Assembly: GCF_035556095.1 (NCBI RefSeq)
Contig: NZ_DATMFT010000005.1
Span: forward strand, 248,001 to 312,000
DNA length: 64,000 bases
Reading direction: 5' to 3'
Source of the DNA: Parapedobacter sp035556095
GTDB lineage: Bacteria; Bacteroidota; Bacteroidia; Sphingobacteriales; Sphingobacteriaceae
Shown here: positions 62,293-64,000 of the stretch, in pieces
Layout: the number at the start of each line of letters is the position of its first letter
Position numbering within the stretch: the first letter of the stretch is position 1
Program-made: the position numbers and the translations under genes
Notes under the pieces: generated by a model
Database searches by the model: none
What the model was told of the DNA's origin: nothing
Seen by the model: the letters and a program-made list of their open reading frames with translations, nothing else

Positions 62293-62885
62293 TATTTGTA
62301 ACCCTCCTTCCTGCTTTTTCTAAGCAACTCCTTCAATTGCAGCTTAGCCAAACGCACATGGTTCTTAATGGTCTGTTCGCTCAGCTTCCGTATGCGCGCA
62401 ATTCCTGCAATGCTGAGCCCATCGAGTATCCTCATCGTAAAGGCGATTCTTCGTTTGATGGGGAGTTTTTCAATCGCCCGGTAGACTTCCTGTACCCTTC
62501 GTTTATAAAAGTCATCATCAAAATCCGGATGGTTTTCCGGAATTTCCAAGTACGCACTGGTAGAGAAATCTACGTATTCTTCTTTGCTTTTCACCTTTCG
62601 TAAAGCGTCGCTCATCTTATAGCTCAGCAGTTTCAACAGCCATGCCTTCGGGCTTTCCACAGCCGCCAATTTGCGCCGCTTATTCCACACGTCGATGAAT
62701 ACGTCGTTTACGATAAGCCCGAGTAAGTCCTCATCGTAGGGAAGTAGCAATCTTAGTTTCGTTGTCAACGGGCCTTCATAACGCTTGATGACTGCGTTGA
62801 GCAACTGTTGCATCTCCCCTTCCTTCCGGGTTTTTGCAAGGAGCCCGAACAACTGCTTATCGGTATAGGTGTCATATGGATCCAT
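62292..62885 (-). CDS. ECF RNA polymerase sigma factor
   Basis: Protein of 197 residues. Region 2: LLGLIVNDVFIDVWNKRRKLAAVESPKAWLLKLLSYKMSDALRK split around 49-92. Region 4 HTH: KLPIKRRIAFTMRILDGLSIAGIARIRKLSEQTIKNHVRLAKLQL. Belongs to the Bacteroidota FecI-like group paired with FecR. First gene of the two-gene operon. Confidence 0.94.
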   Translation of the reverse strand: MDPYDTYTDKQLFGLLAKTRKEGEMQQLLNAVIKRYEGPLTTKLRLLLPYDEDLLGLIVNDVFIDVWNKRRKLAAVESPKAWLLKLLSYKMSDALRKVKSKEEYVDFSTSAYLEIPENHPDFDDDFYKRRVQEVYRAIEKLPIKRRIAFTMRILDGLSIAGIARIRKLSEQTIKNHVRLAKLQLKELLRKSRKEGYK

Positions 62886-63099
62886 GCCGGAAAAAAATCA
62901 TGCGTCTATTGGTACTTTTTGTTTCCCCGCGGCGACTATACTTATGTATAGCGGGCAAACCATCAGTTAGTCTCGCTAAGTTAAGAACATAAAGTAAACA
63001 AAACAAGGAAAAGTAAAAATAAATACCTGATTAAAAGCAAGTTGCGGAAATCCGCAATGAGTAAACCGTATTGTCCAGTATCCAGTATTAAAACAAACC

Positions 63100-64000
63100 A
63101 TGATGATCGAACAGTTACTTTTACTTAAACAAGCCATCGAAACGTTTCTCCATCCTACGGATGCACCTCCCATAATCTCGCACTGGAAGCACTTCGATCA
63201 GCAGCTCACCCAAATCGAAACCGCGGTGTATACCGCGTTCAAAAACAATCCGGACCAGGTGGCCGTATGGGATGCCCAGAACTTCCATACGGATCTGGTG
63301 CAGCTCATCGACCACCATACACCGGCAGAACCGAATGAGTGCGCTACCCCGCTACTTAAGCGCCTTCTTGAAACCCTGCAATTCTGCGAGCAGAAATTCC
63401 AGGTACCGATCAACCTAAAGGCTCCAGTGCCACGTTTGTACGAAAGCCAACTGCGCAGCCAGGTTAGCCAGCTGGAAGGCACCATTGCGTCTGCCTTGGC
63501 AGAAAAGCAAGTCAACCCGGTGCTCATCAACAAAATCACGCATGGCTTTCACCTCATCTGTAGCCAACCTACCGGCAAACTGAGTTACGCCACCTACCAA
63601 TACCTGCGGCAATTCCTGCCCGCCCTCACCGACCTGAGCCAAAGCACGCTCTCAAAGGACTGGAACCTGCGTCTTTTCCGGTTTTTCATCCAGTACAATT
63701 ACAACCACATGGGCATATACAATTGGTGGGAGCGCACCACCCAGCGGACCCTTCAACATAAAGATGCCATCGACTCCCTCGAATACATCTACCAGTTGAT
63801 TAATGAAATCGAGCACATCGACCAGCGTACGCCATTGGGATACCAAACATGGCGAGAGCCACTGAAAAACCAGTTGCTAGCCTACCTCGAACGGCACAGA
63901 GCACTACTCGCGGACAAAAAGCTGGTCCAAGAGATCCAAGAACCCGCTAAACTAATCGTGAACATTCCGGTCGACGAACAAAACGTGCATTTCAACCAAG
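63100..64000 (+). CDS. unrecognised cytoplasmic helical protein, cut by the window edge
   Basis: Open from ATG-ATG at 63100 to the window end (300 codons), no stop reached. Composition and codon use match the host core, not the island. The protein looks all-helical, rich in Gln, Leu, His and Trp (IYNWWERTTQRTLQHKDA, YQYLRQFLPALTDLSQ), with no signal peptide or membrane segment. I do not recognise a family; RteC-like regulators are a loose possibility only. Confidence 0.7.
   Translation, partial: MMIEQLLLLKQAIETFLHPTDAPPIISHWKHFDQQLTQIETAVYTAFKNNPDQVAVWDAQNFHTDLVQLIDHHTPAEPNECATPLLKRLLETLQFCEQKFQVPINLKAPVPRLYESQLRSQVSQLEGTIASALAEKQVNPVLINKITHGFHLICSQPTGKLSYATYQYLRQFLPALTDLSQSTLSKDWNLRLFRFFIQYNYNHMGIYNWWERTTQRTLQHKDAIDSLEYIYQLINEIEHIDQRTPLGYQTWREPLKNQLLAYLERHRALLADKKLVQEIQEPAKLIVNIPVDEQNVHFNQ

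Noticed and set aside
1..64000. CRISPR arrays, rRNA genes, complete insertion sequences, prophage
   Set aside because: No regularly spaced repeats, rRNA-like sequence, transposase or phage structural genes were found on reading.

Overview
The window looks like chromosomal DNA of a Bacteroidota bacterium, most likely a Sphingobacteriaceae relative such as Parapedobacter, Olivibacter or Pedobacter. The family-level placement is inference. The phylum call rests on repeated Bacteroidota-type promoters (TTTG, 19-21 bases, TAnnTTTG), a fused GldF-GldG gliding-type ABC protein, DUF4294, DUF4468, DUF4625 and OmpL-like porin families, a bacillithiol deacetylase (BshB1), a FecR with a DUF4974-like C-terminus, and SDR-type threonine dehydrogenase. 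Most of the window has balanced base composition; about 54.4-60.9 kb is visibly AT-richer and looks acquired.

Layout. 0-2.6 kb: a metal-themed group (the N-terminus of a COG0523 GTPase, two lipoproteins, a small His/Cys-rich secreted protein). 2.6-7.7 kb: an ARMT1-like DUF89 phosphatase, a DHFR-fold reductase, two different L,D-transpeptidases and an LLM flavin oxidoreductase. 7.8-13.3 kb: tRNA-His, htpG, a DUF4468 protein, and an outer-membrane porin beside the ammonium transporter Amt. 13.6-18.5 kb: patatin, methylglyoxal synthase and coaA on +, then the thyA-folA-mscS run on -. 18.6-25 kb: a complete TetR-TolC-adaptor-RND efflux operon with a readable promoter and operator. 25-32.7 kb: Lrp regulator, threonine dehydrogenase behind a leader ORF and terminator, tRNA-Phe, mnmA, and a pfkA-kinase-gapA glycolytic run divergent from a Nudix-type regulator. 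32.7-45.2 kb: SNF2 helicase, histidine kinase, IscA-like protein, bshB1, RelA/SpoT, Fur, purA, pabB. 45.2-54.1 kb: the tight gpsA-ggt-hemF-M16-M16 run, tRNA-Arg and gldFG.

54.2-61 kb is the accessory region. It begins at tRNA-Ser(TGA), whose 3' end and terminator are duplicated about 2.3 kb downstream. Between the copies lie an AraC regulator, a second DHFR-fold reductase and a DUF2683/YoeB toxin-antitoxin pair. Beyond the second copy come a nested inverted repeat, an antitoxin-like gene whose partner seems truncated, and a MocR regulator / EamA transporter / broken GNAT / PLP-homeostasis protein group. The window closes with an ECF sigma / FecR pair without its usual TonB partner and the start of an unrecognised protein running off the edge.

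The most unusual non-coding structure is a short repeat found at three regulatory genes (Nudix regulator, RelA/SpoT, Fur), containing an 18-bp self-complementary core with TAAATTTG boxes facing both ways. I saw no CRISPR array, no intact insertion sequence, no prophage and no integrase.
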